Assembly: GCF_002240225.1 (NCBI RefSeq)
Contig: NZ_CP022584.1
Coordinates: 248,001 to 312,000 of the forward strand
From: Paenibacillus physcomitrellae
GTDB lineage: Bacteria > Bacillota > Bacilli > Paenibacillales > Paenibacillaceae
Direction of reading: 5' to 3'
DNA length: 64,000 bases
This document shows positions 1 through 6,849 of this stretch, piece after piece. The notes under the pieces are model-generated. The model was not told the origin of the DNA and ran no database searches. It saw only the letters and a program-made list of their open reading frames with translations. Every line of letters begins with the position of its first letter. The stretch's first letter is position 1. The translations under genes were made by a program, and so were the position numbers.

Positions 1-710
1 ATCCAAGAATCGAGAAGAGATTCCGTCTGGAGGACCGCGAGCAGTGGAGTCAATATCAAAGCATTCTGGAGGATTTTGATCCAAAGGTCATAGAGATTAC
101 GGATAAAATCATCGAACATATTTCCAGGGAATTTCCGGGCAAACTGAATGACAAGGTGTATTTGGCGCTTCCGAGCCATCTTCAGTTTACGATTTACCGG
201 ATCCGGCACGGGATGGATATCATCAATCCTTTTTTGCTTGAAACCAAGCTCTCTTTCCCCAAAGAATATGAGATCGCTTCCAAGATTGCGGATATGATCG
301 GACAGGAATTTGAGCTGGAAATTCCGGAAGATGAAATCGGCTTCCTGACTTACCATGTTTATTCGGCGGCGAGCGATGTTCCGGTCGGACAGCTCGTTAA
401 AGCATCGAATATTGTTGGAAGGCTGATTGAAGCGATTCAGCAGGAGAAGAACATCCATTTCGATCAAGGCAGCTTAAGCCATGTGCGCCTGATGCTGCAT
501 CTTCGTTATTCGATCGAGCGGATTCTGCAGGGGACCTCGGTTGATAATCCCTTTGTTAATCACATCCGGTTTGAATACCGGGAAGAATATGCCCTTGCCC
601 AGAAGCTAGGCCGGATTATGGCCGAGGAGCTGGATAAGAAGGTGCCGGAAGAAGAGATTTGCTACATGGCGATGCATTTATACCGGCTGTTCCAAAGAAT
701 CCGCCGATAG
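1..710 (+). CDS. glcT: PRD-domain transcription antiterminator (LicT/GlcT family), 5' truncated by window edge
   Basis: The reading frame is open from base 3 and no start is visible, so the RNA-binding N-terminal part lies mostly outside the window. The remaining ~235 residues are two PTS regulation domains. Four conserved PRD histidines are visible in the contexts ALPSHLQF, FLTYHVYS, LHLRYSIE and MAMHLYR. Proteins of this family bind a ribonucleic antiterminator hairpin in a PTS leader mRNA and are controlled by HPr- and EII-dependent phosphorylation of these histidines. Placement 62 bases ahead of a PTS EIIA/EIICB pair says that transporter is its likely target or partner. I see no terminator/antiterminator hairpin between this gene and the EIIA gene, so any target would lie upstream of the window. 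GlcT is the nearest name by context, but substrate cannot be proved. Confidence 0.85.
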   Translation, partial: PRIEKRFRLEDREQWSQYQSILEDFDPKVIEITDKIIEHISREFPGKLNDKVYLALPSHLQFTIYRIRHGMDIINPFLLETKLSFPKEYEIASKIADMIGQEFELEIPEDEIGFLTYHVYSAASDVPVGQLVKASNIVGRLIEAIQQEKNIHFDQGSLSHVRLMLHLRYSIERILQGTSVDNPFVNHIRFEYREEYALAQKLGRIMAEELDKKVPEEEICYMAMHLYRLFQRIRR

Positions 711-772
711 AATTTGCTTAAGCCGTCTATCAAAAAAATTCAACCTAGTTATTGGAAACAGGAGGAGCAAAG

Positions 773-1276
773 ATGTTCTCAAAATGGAGAAAAAAAAGTA
801 ATAGTAACCAAGCCGTAGAAATCGTGGCTCCCGTAAGCGGCGAAGCTGTCGCTTTATCCGCCGTGCCGGACGAAGCGTTTGCCGCCGGGCATATGGGCCA
901 GGGGATCGCTATCGAGCCAAACGAAGGCAAGCTGATTGCTCCCTTTAATGGTACTGTAGCGCATGTGATCAAGTCAAATCACGCGCTTATCCTCGAGCAG
1001 GAAGGCACAGGACTTCAATTCCTGTTTCATATAGGCATTAACACCGTTGCCCTGAAGGGCGAAGGGTTTACCAGCCATGTTGCGGCCTCCGATAAGGTGA
1101 AGCAGGGCCAGCTGCTGATCGAATTCGATCTTGAGCAGATCAAAGCTGCGGGTTATCCGGTGATCACTCCGGTTATAGTCACCAATGCGGACGAATTGAC
1201 CGAAAGCATGGAAACCAATACGGGTACGGTGACAGCCGGCCAGGATGTCCTTTTAAAACTGGTTTTACGAAAATAA
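773..1276 (+). CDS. PTS glucose-type EIIA component (Crr-like), free-standing
   Basis: This 167-residue protein is a stand-alone glucose-superfamily EIIA domain. It takes phosphate from HPr and passes it to the EIIB domain of a membrane permease in the cytoplasm. The active-site pair is visible: His70 (SNHALIL) and the phosphorylated His86 (LFHIGIN). Start: ATG 773 has GGAGGAG eight bases upstream; an in-frame TTG at 752 has no ribosome site. It is followed after 24 bases by the EIICB gene, which carries no EIIA domain of its own, so the two probably make one functional transporter. EIIA proteins of this type can also serve several permeases and take part in catabolite control. Confidence 0.92.
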   Translation: MFSKWRKKSNSNQAVEIVAPVSGEAVALSAVPDEAFAAGHMGQGIAIEPNEGKLIAPFNGTVAHVIKSNHALILEQEGTGLQFLFHIGINTVALKGEGFTSHVAASDKVKQGQLLIEFDLEQIKAAGYPVITPVIVTNADELTESMETNTGTVTAGQDVLLKLVLRK

Positions 1277-1300
1277 TATAGATGAAAGGGTGTTGAACAC

Positions 1301-2758
1301 ATGTTGGCTTTTCTCCAGAAAATCGGGAAATCCCTCATGCTTCCGGTTGCCACGCTGCCGGCGGCGGCAATTCTGCTGCGTTTTGGCAACATCGATTACG
1401 TCAAGGATTTCCATTTTGGCGAGGTAGGCAAATTTTTAAACCAATACGTCGCGCCTTTCCTGGCTGCCGGCGGGGGGACGATTTTTGACAACCTGCCGAT
1501 GATTTTTGCCATCGGGGTTGCCATCGGTTTGGCCGGAGATGCGGTAGCCGCCTTGTCTGCGGCGATCGGTTATCTGATCCTGCTGCAGGTACTGGCCAAA
1601 GTCCCTACAGTATTTACCGGCATCATGAGCGCCGATGCCAAACTCGACATGGGCGTACTCGGCGGTATCTTTACCGGCTGTATCGCAGCTTTCCTGTACA
1701 AAAAATACTACAATATCAAGCTTCCCGACTGGCTCGGCTTCTTCGGAGGCAAACGTTTTGTTCCGATGGTTACCTCAGCGGCAATGGTGGTATCGGGTAT
1801 TATTTTCGGTCTGATCTGGGGACCGGTTCAAGAGGCGCTGGATACGTTCGGCAACTGGATTGTGGATCTTGGCGGTGTTGGAGCAGGCATTTACATGCTG
1901 GCTAACCGTCTGCTTGTTCCTTTTGGCCTTCATCATATCATCAACTCGATCGCTTGGTTCCAAATCGGCGACTTTACGGATGCGGCAGGCAAAGTCATTC
2001 ATGGCGACCTGAACCGTTTCTTTGCAGGAGACAAAACGGCGGGTATGTTTATGACCGGGTTCTTCCCGATCATGATGTTTGCGCTGCCTGGTGCCGCGCT
2101 GGCCATCATTCATACGGCAAGACCGGAAAGAAGAAAAGCGGTTGCCTCGATCTTTATTGGAGCAGCCGTGGCTTCCTTCCTGACAGGGATCACAGAACCG
2201 CTTGAGTTCTCCTTTATGTTTGTTGCGCCGTTCCTGTATGTGATCCATGCGATTCTGACCGGCGTTGCCGGATTCGTTATGTACACGCTTGGCGTGAAGC
2301 TGGGTTTCGGGTTCTCAGCCGGATTTATCGACTATGCGCTGAACTTCCCGCTTTCCACGAAGCCATGGGTGCTGATTCCGGTAGGACTTGTGTTTGCGGT
2401 TGTTTATTACTTCTTGTTCCGTATCATCATTGTCAAAATGAACCTGAAGACGCCAGGAAGAGAAGACGACGTCGAGTTGTCCGCAACGGGCGAAGCGGCT
2501 ATGGCCGGTGCGGTAGCTTCTGCGGACAGCCAGGCGGCTAAAATTCTGGCGGCGATTGGCGGCGCGGACAACGTGGAATCCGTTGACGCATGTATCACCC
2601 GTCTTCGTCTGGTTGTGAAAGACGATCAGGCGGTCAGCGATCCAACGCTGCGCGGACTGGGCGCTTCTGGTGTCATGCGTCTTGGCAAAGGCGCAGTCCA
2701 GGTCGTCTTTGGCCCTAAATCCGAAGCGATCAAGGATGAAATCAAGAAGCTTCTATAA
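1301..2758 (+). CDS. nagE: PTS EIICB permease, N-acetylglucosamine/glucose type
   Basis: A 485-residue integral membrane PTS permease. Residues ~1-370 form the EIIC domain with about ten hydrophobic segments; residues ~405-485 are the EIIB domain with the phosphorylated cysteine Cys431 in SVDACITRLRL. Stretches such as SIAWFQIGDF, GFFPIMMF and NLKTPGRED match my memory of E. coli NagE and B. subtilis NagP more closely than PtsG, so N-acetylglucosamine is the first-choice substrate, with glucose as the alternative because of the GlcT-like neighbour. It lacks an EIIA domain, which the preceding gene supplies. ATG 1301 has AAAGGGTG upstream. The operon ends at a strong terminator at 2803. Confidence 0.88.
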   Translation: MLAFLQKIGKSLMLPVATLPAAAILLRFGNIDYVKDFHFGEVGKFLNQYVAPFLAAGGGTIFDNLPMIFAIGVAIGLAGDAVAALSAAIGYLILLQVLAKVPTVFTGIMSADAKLDMGVLGGIFTGCIAAFLYKKYYNIKLPDWLGFFGGKRFVPMVTSAAMVVSGIIFGLIWGPVQEALDTFGNWIVDLGGVGAGIYMLANRLLVPFGLHHIINSIAWFQIGDFTDAAGKVIHGDLNRFFAGDKTAGMFMTGFFPIMMFALPGAALAIIHTARPERRKAVASIFIGAAVASFLTGITEPLEFSFMFVAPFLYVIHAILTGVAGFVMYTLGVKLGFGFSAGFIDYALNFPLSTKPWVLIPVGLVFAVVYYFLFRIIIVKMNLKTPGREDDVELSATGEAAMAGAVASADSQAAKILAAIGGADNVESVDACITRLRLVVKDDQAVSDPTLRGLGASGVMRLGKGAVQVVFGPKSEAIKDEIKKLL

Positions 2759-2802
2759 AATCTTCAACTGTACTCGGCTAATGAAGAGTACAGCTTCTCC
2801 GG

Positions 2803-2830
2803 CCGGCGCTCGTATGAGCGCCGGTTTTTT
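2803..2830 (+). terminator. Rho-independent terminator of the PTS operon
   Basis: A perfect 9-bp stem (CCGGCGCTC and GAGCGCCGG) with a 4-base loop is followed by six T residues, 44 bases after the EIICB stop codon. Confidence 0.92.
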
Positions 2831-2864
2831 AGCGGGGAGAAACGGCTGTTTCAGCCAGATCTTT

Positions 2865-2893
2865 TTGCCATAAAGCCATTATTGTCGTATATT
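2865..2893 (+). promoter_or_regulatory. SigA-type promoter of the NarL-type two-component operon
   Basis: TTGCCA (2865-2870) and TATATT (2888-2893) are separated by exactly 17 bases. The kinase start codon is about 70 bases downstream. Confidence 0.7.
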
Positions 2894-2899
2894 CGTTAA

Positions 2900-2932
2900 G
2901 AACGGACATCTTGTCACGAACGGAAATGTTGT
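2900..2932 (+). repeat. Two 15-base direct repeats just downstream of the promoter
   Basis: GAACGGACATCTTGT (2900-2914) and GAACGGAAATGTTGT (2918-2932) agree at 13 of 15 bases and are offset by 18 bases. They lie in the leader directly after the -10 box. This is a plausible tandem binding site, perhaps for the response regulator of the same operon; that role is inference. Confidence 0.6.
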
Positions 2933-2962
2933 AGAGATCGCTAGCTGGAGGACTGTTTCGGT

Positions 2963-3781
2963 ATGACATATAAACTAACCAAATGGCTGATTCTGCTGTT
3001 CCCCCCGCTGCTGGTAGGTTTATGGGAACTGGTGCGGCACACGCTGCTGATGCCGTATTTTTCAATGAGTACGGGCAACGCGATTACGCCGATTCTGCTC
3101 TTTCTGATCAGCTTGATGCTGCTGCTTCCGCTGTTCGCCCGGCTGGAGAGGTTTCAGGAGGAGCTGCAGCAGGAACGTGCCGTTAAAGCGAGACTCGAGG
3201 CCCGGGAACAGCTGGCCAAGGAGCTTCATGATGGAATAGCCCAGTCATTGTTTCTGCTGGCGGTCAAGCTGGAGAAAGCTGAGAAGCGGCAGCTTCGCGG
3301 CGAAGAAGTCCCGCTGGATGAGCTCCGAAAGACGGTGCACACGGTTAATGAGTATGTCCGGCAATCGATCTCTAATCTGCGGTATCCGGTAGAAGAAACG
3401 CTGGGCGACGGGGAAACGCTGCCCGGCTTGGTAGCTGATCTGGGCAAGGAGATCCAAATCGGAATCCATCTGGATTGGTATCTGACTGAGGGGCAATTGA
3501 CGGTTCAGGAGCAGGTAGAATTGCTGGCTTGTATCCGTGAAGCGGTGATGAACGTCCGCAAGCACTCCGGTCAAACCGAGGTTTACATAAAGGCAACAGC
3601 TGAGGATAAAGGCTGGAAGGTCACGATCCGTGATCATGGTAAAGGCATTGCGCCTGGAGAACTGGACAAGTCGGGGACATACGGGCTGAGAATTTTACGT
3701 GAGCGGGCGGCAAAAATGGGCTGGCAGGTGCAGCTCCAAAGCAGGGAAGGATCAACAACCGTCATCCTCATAAAGTTGTAA
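2963..3781 (+). CDS. Sensor histidine kinase, HisKA_3 (NarX/DesK-like)
   Basis: A 272-residue membrane kinase with two N-terminal membrane segments (residues ~7-27 and ~40-58), a short coiled region, then a HisKA_3 dimerisation domain with the phosphoacceptor His89 in AKELHDGIAQS. The C-terminal ATPase domain shows an N-box (CIREAVMNVRKHSG), DHGKGI and YGLRILRERAAKMG. There is almost no extracytoplasmic domain, so it probably senses within or at the membrane. The response-regulator gene follows after 27 bases and forms a cognate pair with it. The start ATG 2963 has a GGAGGA site 11 bases upstream. The stimulus is unknown. Confidence 0.93.
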   Translation: MTYKLTKWLILLFPPLLVGLWELVRHTLLMPYFSMSTGNAITPILLFLISLMLLLPLFARLERFQEELQQERAVKARLEAREQLAKELHDGIAQSLFLLAVKLEKAEKRQLRGEEVPLDELRKTVHTVNEYVRQSISNLRYPVEETLGDGETLPGLVADLGKEIQIGIHLDWYLTEGQLTVQEQVELLACIREAVMNVRKHSGQTEVYIKATAEDKGWKVTIRDHGKGIAPGELDKSGTYGLRILRERAAKMGWQVQLQSREGSTTVILIKL

Positions 3782-3808
3782 TAAGTGATTGCTAAAAGGA
3801 GAGCTACC

Positions 3809-4498
3809 ATGAAATCTACCATGAAAGCAAGGATTCTTGTGGTTGATGATAACGCCCATGCAAGGGAAGGGATCTGCGAAATTTTAGCTGAAGATTCAGC
3901 TTTTGAAGTCATCGGCACGGCGGCGGGCGGCCGGGAAGCCATCGCACTGACCGAGCAGTATATGCCGGATCTGATTGTGATGGACATCGGGATGCCGGAT
4001 ATGGACGGTCTTGAGGCGACGAGGACCATCAAGCTGAGATTCCCTTACATCAAAATTGTACTGGTGACCGTGTCCGATGATGCGGCTTATTTATTTGAGG
4101 CTTTAAAGCAGGGGGCACAGGGTTTCTTGCTCAAGAACTTGTCTCCCTCCACCTGGATCGAATATTTGCATGCCGTCCTGAACGATGAGGCGATGTTTTC
4201 GAGCGAGCTGGCGCTCCAGATTCTGCGCGAGATTCCGGCTGCGGCCCGGTCGGAGAAAGAGGGCGAACATCCGCTTACTGCCCGGGAGCGGGAAATCCTG
4301 CAATGGGTGGCCCAAGGCATGACGAACCGTGAAGTGGCTGAAGTGCTTGAAATTTCAGACCAAACGGTTAAGAACCATTTGAAGAATATCATGCACAAGC
4401 TCCAGCTGGAGAACCGGGTTCAGTTAACCCGCTATGCCATGGAGCGGGGCTGGGTTAAAGCAAAGCGGGACGGCAAGGAGCAGCGGCGGAGACGATAA
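3809..4498 (+). CDS. Response regulator, NarL/FixJ family
   Basis: A 229-residue DNA-binding regulator. The receiver domain shows the acidic pair Asp13-Asp14, the phosphoacceptor Asp59 (IVMDIGMPDMDG) and the conserved Lys in FLLKNLSP. A LuxR-type helix-turn-helix occupies residues ~165-229 (LTAREREILQWVAQG, SDQTVKNHLKNIMHKL). ATG 3809 has AAAAGGAGAG seven bases upstream and is preferred to an upstream GTG at 3785. It partners the preceding kinase. The C-terminal tail after the HTH is rich in Arg and Lys. The direct repeats at 2900-2932 are a candidate target. Confidence 0.94.
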   Translation: MKSTMKARILVVDDNAHAREGICEILAEDSAFEVIGTAAGGREAIALTEQYMPDLIVMDIGMPDMDGLEATRTIKLRFPYIKIVLVTVSDDAAYLFEALKQGAQGFLLKNLSPSTWIEYLHAVLNDEAMFSSELALQILREIPAAARSEKEGEHPLTAREREILQWVAQGMTNREVAEVLEISDQTVKNHLKNIMHKLQLENRVQLTRYAMERGWVKAKRDGKEQRRRR

Positions 4499-4502
4499 AG
4501 GG

Positions 4503-4544
4503 ATGACCATCCATTTTGAACGAAAATGGGATGGTCATTTTTTT
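4503..4544 (+). terminator. Rho-independent terminator after the NarL-type operon
   Basis: ATGACCATCC and GGATGGTCAT pair, extended by ATTTT/AAAAT across a small bulge, and are followed by seven T residues. It starts four bases after the response-regulator stop. Confidence 0.9.
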
Positions 4545-4799
4545 ATAGTCAATAACTGAGGGCCGCCAACTAACGAAATCCTTAATTCCCCCCTCTATTT
4601 ATACGATTACAACATATGAAAAATTCACAATAATAACCCCATATTCTCACACCTTATTTACTTTCTCCAACACGCAAACCTTTTCAGCTCCCTGGATTCT
4701 CAAAACGGGTAACAAGGGCCCAATTGCGCCTGTTTCGAAATTTTCATATAATCAGTATGTTGGTAAATTTATACGGGACAAAGGGAGGAAGGAACGAAC
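4545..4799. other. AT-rich non-coding stretch upstream of the RTP-like gene
   Basis: About 255 bases rich in A and T in front of the RTP-like gene. It holds one clear promoter (4724-4752). No small gene with a ribosome site is visible. The segment just after the -10 box (GTATGT then AAAT) weakly resembles the core of a B. subtilis Ter site as I remember it, with one extra base of spacing. Confidence 0.6.
4724..4752 (+). promoter_or_regulatory. SigA-type promoter of the RTP-like gene
   Basis: TTGCGC (4724-4729) and a consensus TATAAT (4747-4752) are 17 bases apart. The start codon lies 47 bases after the -10 box, with GGGAGGAAGG in front of it. Confidence 0.78.
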
Positions 4800-5162
4800 A
4801 TGGCATTTATGATTGCCCAAAGGGCTTTCTTGAAATTGTATCTGTTAAAGCTAGTTGAAGAGCACCGGGGATATGGGTATCAAATGCTGGAAGAGCTGAA
4901 GACGGAATTTGCCCCTCAGGGCTACGTTCCTCCTCAAAGCGAAATTTATCGGGCCCTCCACGAACTGGTTCAGGAAGGGATTTTGTACCGGACCAAGAAG
5001 CTGAAGGGCGGGGATCCCGGCGTCGATTTTCAGGAAATTGTGTTATATCATTTTACGGACAACGGCATGGAGAAAGCTCAGCTGTACCGCAAGCAGGTCA
5101 AAACGGATCTTGACCGGTGCCTGGGCATTTTGAACAAGGCGTCCCGGGATCATTTTTCCTGA
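4800..5162 (+). CDS. rtp: Replication terminator protein (RTP)-like winged-helix DNA-binding protein
   Basis: This 120-residue protein belongs to the PadR/RTP winged-helix group. From memory it aligns over its whole length with the 122-residue B. subtilis RTP: QRAFLKLY near the N terminus, then YG..-LE-L..EF, a segment of the form E[IV]YR[AS]LHEL, QE[IV]VLY.F.D, [LY]YRKQVK and a C-terminal LDRC followed by KA..D.F. In B. subtilis, RTP dimers bind Ter sites and block the replication fork from one side, and RTP also represses its own gene. Of two positions that I recall as important for fork arrest, the tyrosine (Y33 in B. subtilis) is kept and the glutamate (E30) is His here. The gene is alone behind its own promoter. 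A PadR-like transcription regulator of the downstream azoreductase is the alternative role. Confidence 0.82.
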   Translation: MAFMIAQRAFLKLYLLKLVEEHRGYGYQMLEELKTEFAPQGYVPPQSEIYRALHELVQEGILYRTKKLKGGDPGVDFQEIVLYHFTDNGMEKAQLYRKQVKTDLDRCLGILNKASRDHFS

Positions 5163-5176
5163 GGTAAAAATATAGG

Positions 5177-5205
5177 TTGACAAGTGACGAATAACCACTT
5201 ACTAT
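5177..5205 (+). promoter_or_regulatory. Strong SigA-type promoter of azoR with operator-like sequence
   Basis: Consensus TTGACA (5177-5182) and TACTAT (5200-5205) are 17 bases apart. An ATAAC (5191-5195) and GTTAT (5216-5220) inverted pair and an ACTT...AAGT pair overlap the -10 and start region, so a repressor could sit there. Confidence 0.8.
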
Positions 5206-5254
5206 ACTAATGAAAGTTATAAAATAAATTTTAGTTATTTCCAGGAGGGAAATC

Positions 5255-5881
5255 ATGTCACACGTTTTGTTTATTAAAGCTAACGGTCGTCCGGCCGAGC
5301 AAGCCGTTTCCGTTAAATTGTACGAAAGCTTTCTGCACAGCTACAAAGCTACCCATCCAGAGGATGCAGTAACTGAACTTGATTTGTTTGCTGCTGACCT
5401 TCCTTACTACGATAATGATATGCTGACTGGTTTGTACAAACTGGGTAACGATATCCCTGCTACTCAAGCCGAGCAAAAAGCGGCTGACCTGGCCAACACT
5501 TACCTGGATCAATTCCTGGCAGCTGATAAAGTCGTGTTCGCGTTCCCGCTTTGGAACTTCACGATTCCTGCCCAACTGCTTACTTACCTGTTCTACTTGA
5601 ACCAAGCAGGCAAAACGTTCAAGTACACAGCTGAAGGTCCAGTAGGCCTTGTAGGCGAGAAGAAAGTTGCCCTGCTGAACGCACGCGGCGGCGTTTATTC
5701 CGAAGGCCCTATGGCTGGTCTGGAAATGTCCCTGAACTACGTGAAGAACGTTCTTGCTTTCTGGGGCGTGCAAAATCCTGAAGTGGTAGTGGTTGAAGGC
5801 CACAACCAATTCGCTGACCGTGCTGAAGCCATCATTGGCGAAGGCGTTAAACAAGCTGCTGAGCTGGCAACTAAGTTCTAA
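5255..5881 (+). CDS. azoR: FMN-dependent NADH-azoreductase
   Basis: A 208-residue flavodoxin-fold oxidoreductase of the AzoR/NQO family, cytoplasmic, that uses NADH and FMN to reduce quinones and azo compounds by two electrons. Family features are visible: an N-terminal VLFIKANGRP strand-loop, FAFPLWNFTIPAQLLTYLFYLNQAGKTFKYT (the FMN-binding PLWNF segment), LLNARGG followed by YSEG, and an FWGV segment in the C-terminal half. ATG 5255 has a strong CAGGAGGG site. The gene is monocistronic, with its own promoter at 5177 and a terminator at 5947. In Bacillus, related enzymes are induced by quinones and diamide through MarR/HxlR-type repressors; the operator-like repeats fit that, but no such repressor is in the window. 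Confidence 0.92.
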   Translation: MSHVLFIKANGRPAEQAVSVKLYESFLHSYKATHPEDAVTELDLFAADLPYYDNDMLTGLYKLGNDIPATQAEQKAADLANTYLDQFLAADKVVFAFPLWNFTIPAQLLTYLFYLNQAGKTFKYTAEGPVGLVGEKKVALLNARGGVYSEGPMAGLEMSLNYVKNVLAFWGVQNPEVVVVEGHNQFADRAEAIIGEGVKQAAELATKF

Positions 5882-5946
5882 TTAAGAGAAACTTACGCTA
5901 GATCTGCTCTGCCTGTATATTAAGGAGCACAGCTAATTAAAATAAG

Positions 5947-5979
5947 GAGAGTCGTCATTGACGGCTCTCTTTTTTTTTT
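5947..5979 (+). terminator. Rho-independent terminator of azoR
   Basis: GAGAGTCGTC and GACGGCTCTC form a stem with one G-T pair, followed by nine or ten T residues. Confidence 0.9.
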
Positions 5980-6022
5980 AGGCTTTAGCCTGTTGAGCAC
6001 GTGAAACGTGCGAAATATAAAA

Positions 6023-6041
6023 CCACCCGCTATGCGGGTGG
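6023..6041 (+). repeat. Left-end subterminal hairpin of the IS200 element
   Basis: A perfect 8-bp stem CCACCCGC/GCGGGTGG with a three-base TAT loop. Its stem core matches the right-end hairpin, as expected for TnpA recognition structures. Confidence 0.8.
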
Positions 6042-6061
6042 AGGGATCTAGGGTTACACCA

Positions 6062-6119
6062 ATAAGACCATCCGGATAAAATTGAGATGTTCAGGCTCAA
6101 TTCGAAAGGATGGTCTTAT
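6062..6119 (+). promoter_or_regulatory. Leader hairpin that hides the tnpA ribosome site
   Basis: Perfect 12-base inverted arms at 6062-6073 (ATAAGACCATCC) and 6108-6119, with an inner ATTGAG/CTCAAT stem, end directly at the tnpA ATG. The GAAAGGA ribosome site (6104-6110) overlaps the 3' arm. In IS200 of Salmonella a leader stem-loop of this kind limits transposase translation; the same job is inferred here. Confidence 0.75.
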
Positions 6120-6593
6120 ATGGAAAATAAAAATTTTAGTTTAGCGCACACAAAGTGGATGTGTAAGTATCACATTGTGTTCACCCCGAAGTATAGACGT
6201 AAAGAGATCTACAATCAAGTGAGACGAGATCTAATTGAAATCATGAAGCGTCTATGTAAATACAAGGGAGTAGAGATATTAGAAGGGCATATGATGCCGG
6301 ATCATGTCCACATGCTGGTGGCGATCCCACCGAAAATATCGGTGTCTTCCTTTATGGGCTATCTAAAAGGGAAAAGCGCACTCATGATATTCGAGAAGCA
6401 TGCCAACTTGAAGTATAAGTATGGGAATCGGAAATTCTGGGCGGAAGGCTACTACGTAAGTACAGTGGGGCTAAATGAAGCCACCGTCGCCAAGTACATT
6501 CGAGAGCAAGAGGCACATGACCAAGCCGTAGATAAGCTGAGTGTAAAAGAGTATGAAGATCCATTCAGCAGCAACAAGGGCAAGAAAAAGTAA
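6120..6593 (+). CDS. tnpA: IS200-type TnpA, Y1 HUH transposase
   Basis: A 157-residue single-strand transposase. The HUH metal-binding motif is HVH in PDHVHMLVAIPP, and the catalytic tyrosine is most likely that of ATVAKYIREQ, followed by the Gln that helps hold the metal ion. The N-terminal KYHIVFTPKYRR is typical of the family. The length is normal for IS200 proteins (about 150), and no frameshift or stop is present, so it may be active. ATG 6120 is chosen because it follows the leader hairpin directly; an in-frame ATG at 6087 lies inside the hairpin. The C-terminal tail is Lys-rich. Confidence 0.95.
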   Translation: MENKNFSLAHTKWMCKYHIVFTPKYRRKEIYNQVRRDLIEIMKRLCKYKGVEILEGHMMPDHVHMLVAIPPKISVSSFMGYLKGKSALMIFEKHANLKYKYGNRKFWAEGYYVSTVGLNEATVAKYIREQEAHDQAVDKLSVKEYEDPFSSNKGKKK

Positions 6594-6706
6594 AACCAGT
6601 TTAACTGGTAAGTGAAAGAGACAAATAACACTGAGCCTGAACGCTTTGTGGTCAGGCTAGCGTCTTTAGGCGCAGTTTGGTAACAGGGGGTTATACCCCT
6701 AGTGCA

Positions 6707-6729
6707 AACCACCCGTTGGACGGGTGGTT
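6707..6729 (+). repeat. Right-end subterminal hairpin of the IS200 element
   Basis: AACCACCCGT and ACGGGTGGTT form a perfect 10-bp stem around a TGG loop. It shares the CCACCCG core with the left-end hairpin. Confidence 0.8.
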
Positions 6730-6788
6730 CTGATTTGATCTCTTAACCCTTTCGGGCCTTTTATAGATTTCCCGATAAAAGAATCAAC

Positions 6789-6818
6789 TTGTCATTACAT
6801 GGTGAATACAATTATACT
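6789..6818 (+). promoter_or_regulatory. Promoter of the MgtC-like gene
   Basis: TTGTCA (6789-6794) and TATACT (6813-6818) are 18 bases apart. Transcription would begin near 6825, which rules out the upstream in-frame ATG at 6799 as the start of translation. Confidence 0.65.
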
Positions 6819-6849
6819 CAGTTATATTTTAGAAGGAGCTGCAGACATC

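Larger units (their letters stand above)
6021..6731 (+). mobile_element. IS200/IS605-family insertion sequence (IS200 type, tnpA only)
   Basis: The element has one transposase gene and subterminal hairpins of the same sequence at each end: CCACCCGC/GCGGGTGG at 6023-6041 and AACCACCCGT/ACGGGTGGTT at 6707-6729. Such elements have no terminal inverted repeats and make no target duplication; the hairpins are recognised by TnpA as single-stranded DNA. The given limits are the outer edges of the hairpins; the exact cleavage points lie a few bases outside and cannot be fixed here. There is no tnpB or omega RNA. The element sits between azoR and the MgtC-like gene and interrupts nothing visible. Confidence 0.85.

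Noticed and set aside
4752..4775. A Ter site for the RTP-like protein at its own promoter
   Set aside because: Only the GTATGT and AAAT parts resemble the remembered Ter consensus and the spacing is off by one; not enough to annotate as a feature.
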